DNA of 15,472 bases from Oscillospiraceae bacterium (GCA_003518885.1 DOXU01000103.1:1-15472), one strand, 5' to 3'; positions 1 to 9,216 are shown, counted from the stretch's first letter. Numbers and translations are program-made. The notes: generated by a model from the letters alone, not told the origin.

Positions 1-282
1 AGTATATTTGGTACTGTAAGAATCCGAGCAAGCTGCTGCACGAATTCCTTCGATTTTATTGGCTGCAATAGACATCCCAATGCCAGTACCGCAAAAAAGT
101 AATGCCTTCTCACAAGTTCCATTTGTTACAGCTTGGCAAGTTATCTTTGCAAAATCGGGATAATCACAAGAATCTGTACTGTTTGTTCCAAAGTCCTGGT
201 AAGAAATATGTTGTTCATCTAAAAATGTCTTAACTTCTTGTTTCAAAGCGTAACCGCCGTGATCGCTACCTAAGGCTATCAT
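1..282 (-). CDS. rpiB: Ribose-5-phosphate isomerase B (partial, C-terminus outside window)
   Basis: Interconverts ribose 5-phosphate and ribulose 5-phosphate in the cytosolic non-oxidative pentose phosphate pathway. The first 94 residues are present and the frame stays open to base 1. They start MIALGSDHGGYALK, the RpiB/LacAB N-terminus. The family block LLFCGTGIGMSIAANK contains the catalytic cysteine and is followed by GIRAA, which lines the phosphate pocket. The start ATG at 282 has the ribosome site GAAGGAG 7 bases upstream and lies 15 bp after the tsaB stop, so it is probably the distal gene of an fhs-tsaE-tsaB-rpiB transcript. LacA/LacB (galactose-6-phosphate isomerase) is the closest alternative, but the motif and the housekeeping context favour RpiB. 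About one third of the protein is missing because of the window edge. Confidence 0.9.
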   Translation of the reverse strand, partial: MIALGSDHGGYALKQEVKTFLDEQHISYQDFGTNSTDSCDYPDFAKITCQAVTNGTCEKALLFCGTGIGMSIAANKIEGIRAAACSDSYSTKYT

Positions 283-297
283 TATGGAACTCCTTCG

Positions 298-996
298 TCA
301 TTGTTTTTGAGCAAGTTTTGCGCGTAATTCCCGTTCGGCTTGTGGCAGCCGCAAATAGGCCGGAACAAGTTTATCAGCAGAGATAGCATGACCTGTTTTA
401 TATGCCTGGTATCCACATATAGCAACAGTTGCGGCCCGTACGAAGCGCCAAGGTTCAGCCGCAAGTCGACAGGAGATGACGTCTTTAAATGCATTATAGC
501 ACAGTTGGGCACCGTCTCCAACTAACAGTACTGATTTTCCAAATAACTCTTGTTGCAAATCGGTAATTTTAAGAGCCCGGTCAGAGCATAGACGTGCTAT
601 TTCCCCTTTGCTTACAGAAAATAAAGCATTGTAAACCTGGTTGCGTCTGGCATCCAGAGCAGCGCAAACTGTACCAGAAAAATCAGGACAGTTGGCTGCC
701 AAAGCTTCCAAAGTAGAAATGCCAACGCAGGGTTTGTTGTACGCGGCCGCCATGCCCTTGACTGCTGCAATACCAATACGCACACCCGTGAAAGAACCAG
801 GCCCAACTGTAATGGCAAAAAGATCAATCTCCGAAAAAGAAATACCGCATTGCTTCATTAAGGCACAGACCGCTGGCATCAATGTCTGACTGTGAGTTTG
901 CTGAATATGAATAAAGGATTCACCTAAAAGAGAGCTGTCTTCGCAAATGGCGACGGATGCAGAGACGGAAGAGGTGTCAATAGCTAAGATTTTCAT
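298..996 (-). CDS. tsaB: tRNA N6-threonylcarbamoyladenosine biosynthesis protein TsaB
   Basis: TsaB is the scaffold partner of TsaD and TsaE in the complex that transfers threonylcarbamoyl to A37 of ANN-decoding tRNAs. The 232-residue protein is full length for the family. It opens with MKILAIDTSS, the first strand of the ASKHA fold, and carries the family signature VGPGSFTGVRIG at about residues 64-75 and ALDARRNQVY at about 115-124. Its start codon overlaps the tsaE stop (ATGA at 993-996), which implies translational coupling. The usual neighbours rimI and tsaD do not follow: rpiB comes next, 15 bp downstream. It is one of three minus-strand genes downstream of fhs without an internal terminator. 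The identification is secure; the exact operon extent is inferred. Confidence 0.95.
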   Translation of the reverse strand: MKILAIDTSSVSASVAICEDSSLLGESFIHIQQTHSQTLMPAVCALMKQCGISFSEIDLFAITVGPGSFTGVRIGIAAVKGMAAAYNKPCVGISTLEALAANCPDFSGTVCAALDARRNQVYNALFSVSKGEIARLCSDRALKITDLQQELFGKSVLLVGDGAQLCYNAFKDVISCRLAAEPWRFVRAATVAICGYQAYKTGHAISADKLVPAYLRLPQAERELRAKLAQKQ

Positions 997-1448
997 TGTT
1001 TCCGCTCCTCAAGATTATGATGGTTGAAGGATATTCCCTCAATGGTAATTTGGCGCGTATTTTCATCGCGTCCTTTATCTATGCGCACATGAATCGCATT
1101 ATCTGGTAAGGCATTCTCAATGTTTTCGCTCCACTCTATTGCACAAATGCCACCGCCATCTAAGTAATCAAAAAAGCCAGTGGACTCAAGTTCGTCCCAA
1201 TTTCCAATCCGGTACATATCGAAATGATAAAAGGGGATGGGCCCTTCATAGCTATGAACAATGGCAAATGTAGGGCTGGAAATCATACTGTTAACCTGCA
1301 ATCCGCGAGCCAACCCACGCACAAAGTGTGTTTTACCGGCGCCAAGATCCCCATAAAGAGCGATAACATCGCCCGCATGCAGTTCTTTAGCGAGCATCTC
1401 TCCCACCATTTCCGTGTCCACTGGAGAGGAGCTGCAAATTTCAGTCAA
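993..1448 (-). CDS. tsaE: tRNA threonylcarbamoyladenosine biosynthesis ATPase TsaE
   Basis: TsaE is the small ATPase that drives turnover of the TsaB-TsaD complex during t6A37 formation on tRNA. The 151-residue length is normal. The P-loop GDLGAGKT lies at residues 33-40. SSPTF at about 57-61, HFDMYRI at about 75-81 and IEWSENI at about 104-110 are typical TsaE blocks. The start is a TTG codon at 1,448. It is chosen because it is preceded by AAAGGAGA about 6 bases upstream and because MTEI fits the family N-terminus. The gene overlaps tsaB by 4 bp and follows fhs with a gap of only 35 bp that shows no hairpin, so it probably shares the fhs transcript. Placement behind fhs, rather than with tsaD, is less usual. 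Confidence 0.95.
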   Translation of the reverse strand: MTEICSSSPVDTEMVGEMLAKELHAGDVIALYGDLGAGKTHFVRGLARGLQVNSMISSPTFAIVHSYEGPIPFYHFDMYRIGNWDELESTGFFDYLDGGGICAIEWSENIENALPDNAIHVRIDKGRDENTRQITIEGISFNHHNLEERKQ

Positions 1449-1483
1449 AATTTTCTCCTTTTGTGTCGTGTAATTGGAATAGC

Positions 1484-3151
1484 TTAAAACAGTCCAGAGA
1501 TAACACCGTTTTGATCGATGTCAATTTGCATAGCAGCGGGTTTTTTGGGCAGGCCAGGCATGACCAAAACGTTGCCGGTATATACCACAACAAATCCGGC
1601 ACCTGCGCACAATTTTGCATCACGTATATGCAAAGTAAAACCGGTGGGACGCCCAAGAGCTTTAGGATCGTCCGAGAGGGAGTACTGTGTTTTAGCCATG
1701 CAGACGGGTAAATGATTTCCGCCGATAGCTGCGATTCCCGCCAACGCCTTTTCTGCCGCTGGTGTATAAGAAATAGCAGAAGCACCATAGATTTCTTTTG
1801 AAATAGTGTCGATTTTTTCTTTGATACTAAGATGCAAATCATAGAGTGGCTGATAGGAAGAAGGAGTTTCGGCAGCCTCCATAACTTTTTGTGCCAATTC
1901 TAAACCACCTTTGCTGCCCTTGGCGAAAACTTCCGAGAGAGAAAAAGCGGCGCCCTCTTGTTTGCAGGCTTCTTCTACCGCGGCGATTTCTTCTGTTGAA
2001 TCGCTTGCAAAGCGGTTAATCGCTACGACAACGGGCACATTGAATTTTCTCATATTGGAGATGTGTGCTCGCAGATTTTCGAGGCCTGTTTTGAGAGCAG
2101 GTACATTTTCCGTGGTAAGATCTGTTTTGGCAACACCACCATTATATTTTAAAGCGCGTATGGTAGCAACTAAAACGACAGCATCAGGTTTCAGATTCGC
2201 GGCGCGACATTTTATGTCCATGAACTTTTCAGCACCAAGATCGGAACCAAACCCAGCCTCTGTAATACAGTAATCGCCTAATTTTAAGCCGATAGAAGTG
2301 GCGCGAACGGAATTGCATCCGTGTGCAATATTTGCAAATGGACCGCCGTGAATAATAGCGGGAGTCCCTTCCAATGTTTGTACTAAATTAGGGTTAATAG
2401 CATCTTTGAGCAGCGCTGTCATAGCACCTGCAACCCCAAGCTCTTTACAATAAACAGGTTTGCCTTCGTAGGTGTATGCAATCAGTATATTGCCTAAGCG
2501 TTCTTTTAAGTCGGCAATGTCATTTGCCAAGCAAAGAACGGCCATTACTTCACTGGCAACCGTGATCAGAAAACCATCTTCGCGAGGAGTACCATGGGCT
2601 TTTCCTCCAAGACCAACGATTGTGTGACGTAAGACCCGGTCATTCATATCAATAGCCCGAGAAAAAAGAATACGACGGGGGTCAATATTTAAAGTATTTC
2701 CTTGTTGAATGTGGTTGTCCAAAATAGCACAAAGCAAGTTATTAGCGGCTGTGATAGCGTGCATGTCGCCAGTAAAGTGTAGGTTAATATCTTCCATCGG
2801 CATAACTTGGGCGTAACCGCCACCAGTTGCGCCACCTTTCATCCCAAAAACCGGACCAAGCGAAGGTTCTCTCAGGGTGATGATTGCTTTTTTGCCCAGA
2901 TAATGTAAAGCGTCACCTAATCCTACAGTGGTTGTTGTCTTTCCTTCACCTGCAGGAGTAGGGTTGATGGCAGTGACTAAAATCAGTTTCCCGTTTGGCT
3001 TATTTGAAAGCTGACGATAAAGCGTGTTTTTCAGTTTTGCCTTATATTTTCCATAGAGGTCTAAGTCATCTTCTTGAATGCCAAGTGCAGTGGCGACCTC
3101 GACAATGGGGTTGATTTTGGTTTGATGTGCGATTGTAATATCATCCAGCAT
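1484..3151 (-). CDS. fhs: Formate--tetrahydrofolate ligase (10-formyl-THF synthetase)
   Basis: Catalyses ATP-dependent formylation of tetrahydrofolate by formate in the cytosol. It supplies 10-formyl-THF for purine and fMet-tRNA synthesis and, in acetogens, the methyl branch of the Wood-Ljungdahl pathway. The 555-residue length is that of the monofunctional bacterial enzyme. The ATP-binding segment [13 protein letters not shown] is at residues 65-77; other family blocks are [20 protein letters not shown] and the C-terminal [11 protein letters not shown]. An in-frame ATG at 3,220 would add 23 residues, but the ATG at 3,151 is preferred. It has GAGGAAA just upstream, matches the family N-terminus, and leaves a sensible leader after the promoter at 3,235-3,263. 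It is first in a probable fhs-tsaE-tsaB-rpiB operon and divergent from guaA. Presence of fhs alone does not prove acetogenesis. Confidence 0.97.
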   Translation of the reverse strand: MLDDITIAHQTKINPIVEVATALGIQEDDLDLYGKYKAKLKNTLYRQLSNKPNGKLILVTAINPTPAGEGKTTTTVGLGDALHYLGKKAIITLREPSLGPVFGMKGGATGGGYAQVMPMEDINLHFTGDMHAITAANNLLCAILDNHIQQGNTLNIDPRRILFSRAIDMNDRVLRHTIVGLGGKAHGTPREDGFLITVASEVMAVLCLANDIADLKERLGNILIAYTYEGKPVYCKELGVAGAMTALLKDAINPNLVQTLEGTPAIIHGGPFANIAHGCNSVRATSIGLKLGDYCITEAGFGSDLGAEKFMDIKCRAANLKPDAVVLVATIRALKYNGGVAKTDLTTENVPALKTGLENLRAHISNMRKFNVPVVVAINRFASDSTEEIAAVEEACKQEGAAFSLSEVFAKGSKGGLELAQKVMEAAETPSSYQPLYDLHLSIKEKIDTISKEIYGASAISYTPAAEKALAGIAAIGGNHLPVCMAKTQYSLSDDPKALGRPTGFTLHIRDAKLCAGAGFVVVYTGNVLVMPGLPKKPAAMQIDIDQNGVISGLF

Positions 3152-3234
3152 AAAAATTTCCTCGTCTCTAAAAGCTTTTATTGGATAAATAATGAAACTT
3201 TTTATCAAAAATACGGACATATCCAGTCAGTTTT

Positions 3235-3263
3235 ATTATACTCACAATTTCGAGCATCGTCAA
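3235..3263 (-). promoter_or_regulatory. fhs promoter (sigma-A type)
   Basis: Read on the minus strand, TTGACG (3,258-3,263) is followed after exactly 17 bp by a perfect TATAAT (3,235-3,240). Transcription would start near 3,228, giving a leader of about 77 nt before the fhs ATG at 3,151. That start lies so close to the alternative ATG at 3,220 that the longer fhs product is unlikely. No riboswitch consensus was recognised in the leader. Confidence 0.8.
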
Positions 3264-3315
3264 AGGGTTTCTGTGATCCAAAGGGATACAAATATAAGGG
3301 GATAAAGTGGCGCAC

Positions 3316-3344
3316 TTGCAAAGCGTATGCATACAAGTTATAAT
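3316..3344 (+). promoter_or_regulatory. guaA promoter (sigma-A type)
   Basis: TTGCAA (3,316-3,321), a 17-bp spacer and a perfect TATAAT (3,339-3,344) form a near-consensus promoter. Initiation would be near 3,351 and leave an untranslated leader of about 88 nt. The -35 boxes of this promoter and the divergent fhs promoter are about 52 bp apart. I see no purine-riboswitch core or PurBox-like element in the leader. Confidence 0.75.
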
Positions 3345-3438
3345 AGCGAGTGGCATGGTGTTTCTGAGTGGAATATCTGTGCATTTTATTCAAAAAAATG
3401 GATGATTTAATAAGGGACATAAAAACGGAGGTTATTGC

Positions 3439-4971
3439 ATGAGCCATCAGTTTGTGTTGGTACTGGATTTTGGTGGACAGTATAATCAGTTGATTGCACG
3501 CCGCGTAAGAGAGTGCGGTGTATATTGCGAGGTGCACTCACATAACCTGTCTATTGAAAAAATTCGTGCGTTAAACCCAACGGGTATTATCTTTACAGGG
3601 GGGCCAAACAGCGTTTATGAGGAAGGTGCACCAGTGTGTGATCCAGCTGTTTTCTCACTAGGTATTCCTGTGCTGGGCATTTGTTACGGTCTACAGCTTA
3701 TGGTACAGAATCTGGGGGGACATGTTTCCCCAGCGGGAGAGAGAGAGTACGGCCGTACAAATACAATTTTTGATAATAAGAGCCCGTTGTTTGATGGTCT
3801 TGGCAATAACTCCGTTACTTGGATGAGTCATGGCGAAGCTGTGGATAAGTTACCAGAGGGATTTCACAGTGTAGCACACTCAGACAATTGCCCGGTTGCT
3901 GCTATTGCAGATGAAAAACGCGGTTATTATGGTGTTCAGTTTCACCCAGAAGTTATGCATACAGAGAAGGGACAGGAAATGCTTCACAATTTTCTGTTTA
4001 AAGTCTGTGGCTGTACTGGGGATTGGAGCATGGAAGGATACGCCAAAACCGCTGTTGAAAATGTGAAGAAAAAGGTAGGTACGGGTAAAATTTTGCTTGC
4101 CCTTTCTGGAGGGGTGGACTCAGCAGTCACAGCGGCATTGCTTTCTCGTGCAGTAGGCAAACAACTGACTTGCATTTTTGTCGATCATGGTTTAATGCGG
4201 AAAGATGAAGGCGATGAGGTTGAGGAAGCTTTTCGTGGACGTGATATTCAGTTTGTCAGAGTAAATGCGAAAAAACGCTTTCTAGATAAACTTGCCGGTG
4301 TGACAGATCCTGAACGGAAGAGAAAGATCATTGGGGAAGAGTTTATTCGCGTTTTTGAGGATGAGTCTCATAAAATTGGTGCGGTTGACTTTTTGGCGCA
4401 AGGTACCATTTATCCGGATGTTATTGAATCTGGATTTGGTGAAGCCGCTACGATCAAAAGTCATCATAATGTGGGCGGTTTGCCAGATCACGTGCAGTTT
4501 AAAGAGATCATAGAGCCATTACGTCTTCTTTTTAAAGATGAAGTGCGTGCATTAGGGAAAGAACTTGATTTGCCGGATTATTTAGTTTGGCGTCAGCCAT
4601 TCCCTGGGCCAGGTCTTGCGATCCGCGTAATCGGTGAAATCACGGAAGACAGATTAAAAATTTTACGTGAAGCGGATTTTATTTTCCGTGACGAGATCCA
4701 GAAGGCTGGATGGGATCGGAAGATTAATCAATATTTCGCTGTGTTAACGGATATGCGTTCTGTTGGAGTAATGGGTGATGGCCGGACTTATGATTACACG
4801 GTTGCTCTAAGAGGAGTAACGACAAGCGATTTTATGACGGCAAATTGGGCACGAATTCCATTTGAAATATTGGATACGATCTCAAATCGCATTATTAATG
4901 AAGTCCATGGTGTCAATCGCGTGGTCTATGATATAACAAGTAAGCCGCCAGCAACCATTGAGTGGGAATAA
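3439..4971 (+). CDS. guaA: GMP synthase (glutamine-hydrolysing)
   Basis: Converts XMP, ATP and glutamine to GMP, the last step of de novo guanine nucleotide synthesis. At 510 residues it has both domains in one chain. The N-terminal class-I glutaminase has nucleophile Cys82 in GICYGLQ and partners His169 and Glu171 in QFHPEV. The ATP-pyrophosphatase domain has the P-loop SGGVDS at 223-228. The C-terminal dimerisation domain ends with the conserved [10 protein letters not shown]. The start is supported by GGAGG at 3,427-3,431, 7 bases before the ATG. The gene stands alone behind its own promoter. No intrinsic terminator is visible in the 60 bp between its stop and the convergent tetR, and accessory DNA begins right there. 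Confidence 0.98.
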   Translation: MSHQFVLVLDFGGQYNQLIARRVRECGVYCEVHSHNLSIEKIRALNPTGIIFTGGPNSVYEEGAPVCDPAVFSLGIPVLGICYGLQLMVQNLGGHVSPAGEREYGRTNTIFDNKSPLFDGLGNNSVTWMSHGEAVDKLPEGFHSVAHSDNCPVAAIADEKRGYYGVQFHPEVMHTEKGQEMLHNFLFKVCGCTGDWSMEGYAKTAVENVKKKVGTGKILLALSGGVDSAVTAALLSRAVGKQLTCIFVDHGLMRKDEGDEVEEAFRGRDIQFVRVNAKKRFLDKLAGVTDPERKRKIIGEEFIRVFEDESHKIGAVDFLAQGTIYPDVIESGFGEAATIKSHHNVGGLPDHVQFKEIIEPLRLLFKDEVRALGKELDLPDYLVWRQPFPGPGLAIRVIGEITEDRLKILREADFIFRDEIQKAGWDRKINQYFAVLTDMRSVGVMGDGRTYDYTVALRGVTTSDFMTANWARIPFEILDTISNRIINEVHGVNRVVYDITSKPPATIEWE

Positions 4972-5031
4972 AATTATAAGCTACATGAGGCAATGTCACC
5001 GAATAAATTGATATTGCAACCTGAAACGGTA
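4972..5031. other. Core/accessory junction immediately 3' of guaA
   Basis: This 60-bp gap separates conserved guaA from the convergent tetR-ABC cassette. It contains no gene and no convincing terminator hairpin. Composition and gene content change from housekeeping to accessory across it. The 3' end of guaA is an established attachment locus for some genomic islands. I looked for a second copy of the guaA 3'-end sequence elsewhere in the window and found none. Confidence 0.4.
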
Positions 5032-5643
5032 TTATTTGTTCTCAATCCCCAATATCTCATAAGGCGATAAGTAGAGTGCCCGCATAATCACGGCTGCAAT
5101 TTCATCTTGAGACAGATCATCTTGTTCCATCAACCAAGTCGTCACGATGGTCATGATGGTGTTAGTAACGAGATGTAAGGCATAGTTACGGGGTAGGCCC
5201 TTTCGGAACGTAGCGCTGCCTTTGACTCGGCGCAGTTCCCCAAGAATTGCTGTTTGTAGTTTATCTGTGATGAGCTTGTAAAAGGTCGGATCGCCGTTGC
5301 TTCCGAACAAGAAGCAGAGTAAGGCCTTGTTTTCTGCTGATAGCGCAATGGTATCGACAATCACGGGATAGGGTTCGCCCTCTGTTAATTCCCGATAATC
5401 CATTGAGCCATCGATTTCAGTATTCAACAATTTTTGAAATCGATCCGCGAAGTGACTTTCGACTCGTGTCACCAAATCTTCTTTATCAAGGTAGTGGAGA
5501 TAGAAAGTCCCGCGGCTAATACCACTGGCCCTCGTCAGATCGCTAATTGTGATCCGATTTAGTGGTTTTATTTTGCCTACTGCCACTAATGCGTTGATGA
5601 TTGCGGCGTCTGTCTGGGCGGTTCGCTCCTGATGTGTTGGCAT
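5032..5643 (-). CDS. TetR/AcrR-family transcriptional regulator
   Basis: Probable repressor of the divergent ABC exporter operon. The protein has 203 residues, normal for the family. The N-terminal helix-turn-helix occupies about residues 31-52 (ITISDLTRASGISRGTFYLH), with the TetR signature YLHYLDKEDL following. The rest is an all-helical ligand-binding and dimerisation domain that cannot be assigned a ligand from sequence. The ATG at 5,643 is chosen over one at 5,688 because it has a perfect GGAGG 5 bases upstream, and because the extra 15 residues look like translated leader. The divergent layout, the 134-bp intergenic region and an inverted repeat at 5,717-5,744 all fit local regulation. 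Composition is more GC-rich than the neighbouring core, suggesting acquisition together with the transporter. Confidence 0.9.
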   Translation of the reverse strand: MPTHQERTAQTDAAIINALVAVGKIKPLNRITISDLTRASGISRGTFYLHYLDKEDLVTRVESHFADRFQKLLNTEIDGSMDYRELTEGEPYPVIVDTIALSAENKALLCFLFGSNGDPTFYKLITDKLQTAILGELRRVKGSATFRKGLPRNYALHLVTNTIMTIVTTWLMEQDDLSQDEIAAVIMRALYLSPYEILGIENK

Positions 5644-5680
5644 GATATCCTCCAATCTTTGCTTAACACTTTTTTGAAAT

Positions 5681-5710
5681 TTGCACATAGAATTCGGCTT
5701 TGTCTATGCT
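5681..5710 (+). promoter_or_regulatory. Candidate promoter of the ABC exporter operon
   Basis: TTGCAC (5,681-5,686) and TATGCT (5,705-5,710) are separated by 18 bp, so transcription would start near 5,717, at the edge of the inverted repeat at 5,717-5,744. The match to consensus is moderate. The oppositely oriented tetR promoter could not be placed with confidence. Confidence 0.5.
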
Positions 5711-5716
5711 TTAATG

Positions 5717-5744
5717 AACGTGTAAGTAATTTGATTAACACGTT
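5717..5744. promoter_or_regulatory. Candidate TetR operator (inverted repeat)
   Basis: AACGTGT (5,717-5,723) and its exact reverse complement ACACGTT (5,738-5,744) flank a 14-bp spacer, 28 bp in all. The repeat lies in the tetR/ABC intergenic region and covers the expected +1 to +28 of the ABC operon promoter, where a bound repressor would block initiation or escape. The span is like that of wide TetR-family operators such as the QacR site. Assignment to this TetR protein is inferred from position. Confidence 0.5.
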
Positions 5745-5777
5745 GTTTATTATTAACCGTTTGGAGGAAAAATACAA

Positions 5778-6482
5778 ATGAACAGTTTTATTTCGGTTCA
5801 AAATGAAACCAAAACATATGGCAGCGGTGACAATGCCGTTACAGCAAACAAAGATATTAGTTTCGAGATCGCACCGGGCGAACTGACGATCATTGTGGGC
5901 GCGTCTGGCGCAGGTAAGTCGACGCTCCTCAATGTGCTGGGCGGAATGGACCATCTGACCAGCGGCTCGGTAGTTGTGAATGGAGTCGAACTGGGTAAGC
6001 TTGATTCGCGCGGACTGACGACTTACCGTCGCAAACAAGTCGGTTTTGTATTCCAGTTCTACAACTTAGTTCAAAATTTGACCACTGTCGAGAATGTCGA
6101 GCTGGCGTCCGAAATCGCCGATAACGCGATGGACGCAAAAGAAGCTCTGACAGCAGTTGGTCTAGGGAAGCGGACGCAGAACTTCCCAGCACAGCTGTCC
6201 GGCGGGGAACAGCAGCGTGTGGCCATCGCTCGTGCAATGGCCAAGAACCCGGATTTACTCTTGGCTGACGAACCTACCGGCGCGCTAGACTATAAAACCG
6301 GCAAAAAAATTCTGCAACTGTTCCAGGACTTTGCCCGCAAATCAGGCAAAGATGTGATTATTGTGACCCACAACTCCATGATTCGCCCGATGGCAGATCA
6401 TGTCATTGAGATCGCAGACGGACAAGTCAAGGATGATATACGCAATGAAAATCCGACGCCCGTAGCAAAACTGGAATGGTAG
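5778..6482 (+). CDS. ABC transporter ATP-binding protein (MacB/LolD type)
   Basis: Cytosolic ATPase partner of the FtsX-type permease that follows. All motifs are intact in its 234 residues: Walker A GASGAGKS at 41-48, Q-loop in VFQFYNL at about 91-97, signature LSGGEQ at 140-145, Walker [13 protein letters not shown] ending at about 171, and H-loop His198 in VTHN. The GALD variant after Walker B and the overall layout match the MacB/LolD/FtsE-like family. That family works with FtsX-fold permeases in peptide or drug export, antimicrobial-peptide resistance or lipoprotein release. GGAGG lies 10 bases before the start. The permease begins 10 bp downstream, so the two are co-transcribed, probably under the divergent TetR regulator. 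Substrate is unknown. Confidence 0.93.
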   Translation: MNSFISVQNETKTYGSGDNAVTANKDISFEIAPGELTIIVGASGAGKSTLLNVLGGMDHLTSGSVVVNGVELGKLDSRGLTTYRRKQVGFVFQFYNLVQNLTTVENVELASEIADNAMDAKEALTAVGLGKRTQNFPAQLSGGEQQRVAIARAMAKNPDLLLADEPTGALDYKTGKKILQLFQDFARKSGKDVIIVTHNSMIRPMADHVIEIADGQVKDDIRNENPTPVAKLEW

Positions 6483-6492
6483 GCGATCATCA

Positions 6493-9210
6493 ATGAAAAT
6501 GCTAAATAGGAATATCGCCCGCGAGTTCAAAATGTCATTAGCACGATTCGTGTCAGTGTCGGCGCTTTTGATGTTGGGCGTTTTCGTTCTCCTTGGTCTT
6601 AATGTCACTGGCCCTAACATGCGTACAACAGCGGATCAGGACTATACGGCCGAACACCTTGCAGATGCGAAAGTGACTTCAGCTGTCTCGCTAAATGCTG
6701 AAGACCGCTCCACAATTCGCGGTCTCTCTGGCATTAAAACAGTCGAATTTGGCCATACAACTGATGCGGTCATTCAAAAAAGTCAGAATGCCATCCGGAT
6801 CCAGAACAATCCGCAGACACTGTCGAAAATGACTCTCACCAAAGGCCATAAGGCCACAACGGCCGATCAGATCGTCTTGAGCAATAGGTTGCACGGCAAG
6901 TATCAGCTGGGCGATAAGATCACGTTGGAGGCCGGAAAAACTAACGCTAGCATCGGCCTGGCAAACAAGACCTTTACCGTTGTCGGTTTTGCTACTTCAA
7001 CGGAGTATCTCAGAAAAGATAGGTTGGGGAATACCAGCCTTGGAGATGGGACACTGGACGGCTTTGCCTACGTCACTGAGTCAGCTTTTTCCAGTAGTGA
7101 GCCTAATGTGGCACGGTTAGCCTTCACCAATACCGAAGGCGAGGCTTATTCGACAGCCTACGAGCATCATGCTACGACTCTTACCAATAAGTTGCAGAAG
7201 ACTCTCAACAAGCGAAACACTGTCCGCGTTCAATCCCTGCGCGACGATCTTAATAAACAGATCAACACCGCTCAAGCCAAAATTACTAGCGGTGAAGCCA
7301 ATATCAAGACAGCCACCACTCAACTGGACGCGGCGCAGGCTCAACTTGATACACAGCTCACGCAAGCTAAGGCCGCTAACTCGGCCCCGGCGATTGCTCA
7401 ACTTGAAGCTGGGCAAAATCAGTTGGATCAACAGCGTGCAACGCTGAAGACCAAGCAAGCTGATATTCAAACTGCCGAGACTGAGGTGGCCGATGCCAAG
7501 GCCAGCGAGCGGCAACTTCACGACGTTAATTTGATCGTCCAAAGCCGCAATGATTATAACGATGGTTACAATAATTACGGTGAGGATGCTCAACGCCTCG
7601 ATGCCTTGGGCAAGTCCTTCCCGGCGTTCTTTTTCCTGATCGCGATCCTGGTTAGCTTTACGACCATGCGTCGTATGGTGGAGGAAAAGCGTGTCGAGAT
7701 GGGTACGCTACGTGCTTTAGGTTACACTAAAGGCGAAGTCATGCGCGAATTTCTTGTGTACAGCATCAGCACGGCGTTGGCTGGGACGATTATTGGCAGT
7801 CTGTTGGGTTTGATTGTTTTGCCGCGGATCATCTTCGGTGCATACACTGCCAACTTTAACTTCGATACGCTCCATCTAGCTCTACACCCGGCTTACATTG
7901 CCATTGGGTTCGCCTTGGCACTGTTCTCAACTGTGTTGGCATCGTGGCTGGCTGCACATTCGTCCTTGAAGATTATTCCCGCCAAGTTAATGTTGCCTAA
8001 GCCACCCGTAAGCGGCTCGCGGATTCTGTTGGAACGGATTACGCCCTTATGGAAAAAATTGAGCTTTTCATATAAGGTAACAGCGCGCAGCCTGTTCCGC
8101 TACAAGGGACGCATGGTTATGACGATCATCGGTGTTGCTGGCGCAATGGCACTGATGATCACCGGTTTCGGGATCCGAGATTCTTTGGACACGATCGTGG
8201 ATCGTCAGTTTGGCCAGATCAGTCAGTATGATCTAGTCGCAGTCTATAATCCGAATGCCAATAATGCTGCTGTAGATAAAGCAAAGCAGACAGTTACCAA
8301 TTCAACTGCAGTTAAACGCCAAACAGCGGCCTATTTCGCTGATGTCTATGCGACGACCAGTGGTTCTGATTCCCGTGAGGACATCTCCTTGACGGTCCCA
8401 GATGCTGCTAACCAATTGGATTCCTATATCAAACTGCGTGATTACCAAACAGGTAAGAAGTTGACGCTGTCTGACAATGGCGCGATTATCTCCCAGAAGC
8501 TTGCAAATCTGCAAGGCGTCTCAACCGGTGACACCTTTACGATCAAAGACACATCTGGGACGGCGCATAAAATTAAAGTATCCGGCATCACAAGCATGTA
8601 TGCCGGCCATTACGTCTACATGAACAAGGCCTATTATGCGAAGGTTTACGATGAACAAGCGAACCCTAATGCGTATCTGATAACGCTGAAGCATGCAACG
8701 ACCCAAACAATCAATTCTTTCTCGGCTGAGTTCAACAACTGCGAAGCTGCCGTGCAGACGGTGCAATCACAGGAAACTAAGAAGTCTATCACCAACATTT
8801 TGAGTAATCTTAATACTCTAATCTTAGTCTTGATTCTCAGTGCTTCGCTGTTGTCGCTGGTAGTGTTGTACACTTTGACAAACATCAACGTTTCCGAACG
8901 TGTGCGGGAACTATCAACTTTGAAGGTGCTGGGTTTCTATCCTAAAGAAGTTCTGATGTACATCTACCGTGAAACCAATATTTTGACTGGCGTTGGGATC
9001 GTCGCTGGCCTTGGACTGGGGTATCTCTTCCATGCGTACATTATGGCCGTATTGCCACCGGCCACGTCCATGGTTGCCCCAGGCTTGACCTGGCTCAATG
9101 TCTTAATTTCAGTAGTCTTGACCATTATCTTCTCTCTCATTGTAATGGCACTGATGAATCACAAGATTCAAAAGGTCGACATGCTGGAAGCCCTGAAATC
9201 CGTAGATTAA
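6493..9210 (+). CDS. FtsX/MacB-type ABC transporter permease, double FtsX domain with coiled coil
   Basis: Large membrane permease (905 residues) paired with the ATPase 10 bp upstream. Visible architecture: a transmembrane helix at about 14-37; an extracytoplasmic domain holding a helical Q/A-rich coiled-coil segment at about 255-340; the first FtsX bundle with helices near 375-392, 421-443 and 466-489; another helix near 540-560; a second extracytoplasmic domain (about 560-770); and the second FtsX bundle near 775-798, 830-850 and 866-888. Each bundle carries the FtsX coupling motif, GTLRALGYTKGEV in the first and STLKVLGFYPKEV in the second. Eight helices with two FtsX domains fit the SalY-like mechanotransmission permeases, known mostly from antimicrobial-peptide resistance or export. 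The substrate cannot be read from the sequence. The upstream ribosome site is weak, which suits translational coupling. Confidence 0.92.
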   Translation: MKMLNRNIAREFKMSLARFVSVSALLMLGVFVLLGLNVTGPNMRTTADQDYTAEHLADAKVTSAVSLNAEDRSTIRGLSGIKTVEFGHTTDAVIQKSQNAIRIQNNPQTLSKMTLTKGHKATTADQIVLSNRLHGKYQLGDKITLEAGKTNASIGLANKTFTVVGFATSTEYLRKDRLGNTSLGDGTLDGFAYVTESAFSSSEPNVARLAFTNTEGEAYSTAYEHHATTLTNKLQKTLNKRNTVRVQSLRDDLNKQINTAQAKITSGEANIKTATTQLDAAQAQLDTQLTQAKAANSAPAIAQLEAGQNQLDQQRATLKTKQADIQTAETEVADAKASERQLHDVNLIVQSRNDYNDGYNNYGEDAQRLDALGKSFPAFFFLIAILVSFTTMRRMVEEKRVEMGTLRALGYTKGEVMREFLVYSISTALAGTIIGSLLGLIVLPRIIFGAYTANFNFDTLHLALHPAYIAIGFALALFSTVLASWLAAHSSLKIIPAKLMLPKPPVSGSRILLERITPLWKKLSFSYKVTARSLFRYKGRMVMTIIGVAGAMALMITGFGIRDSLDTIVDRQFGQISQYDLVAVYNPNANNAAVDKAKQTVTNSTAVKRQTAAYFADVYATTSGSDSREDISLTVPDAANQLDSYIKLRDYQTGKKLTLSDNGAIISQKLANLQGVSTGDTFTIKDTSGTAHKIKVSGITSMYAGHYVYMNKAYYAKVYDEQANPNAYLITLKHATTQTINSFSAEFNNCEAAVQTVQSQETKKSITNILSNLNTLILVLILSASLLSLVVLYTLTNINVSERVRELSTLKVLGFYPKEVLMYIYRETNILTGVGIVAGLGLGYLFHAYIMAVLPPATSMVAPGLTWLNVLISVVLTIIFSLIVMALMNHKIQKVDMLEALKSVD

Positions 9211-9216
9211 GAAATG

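Noticed and set aside
3152..3220. Longer fhs start at 3,220 adding 23 residues
   Set aside because: The predicted promoter starts transcription almost at this ATG, it has no ribosome site, and the ATG at 3,151 has one and fits the family N-terminus.
3366..3376. GAGTGGAATA resembling the guaA 3' end, as an attachment-site repeat
   Set aside because: It is upstream of guaA, short and interrupted relative to the guaA end GAGTGGGAATAA; chance match.
3351..3438. Possible purine riboswitch in the guaA leader
   Set aside because: The 88-nt leader lacks the conserved three-way-junction core and has no terminator-like hairpin.
5644..5688. Longer tetR start at 5,688
   Set aside because: The internal ATG at 5,643 has a perfect GGAGG at ideal spacing and matches the usual TetR N-terminal length.
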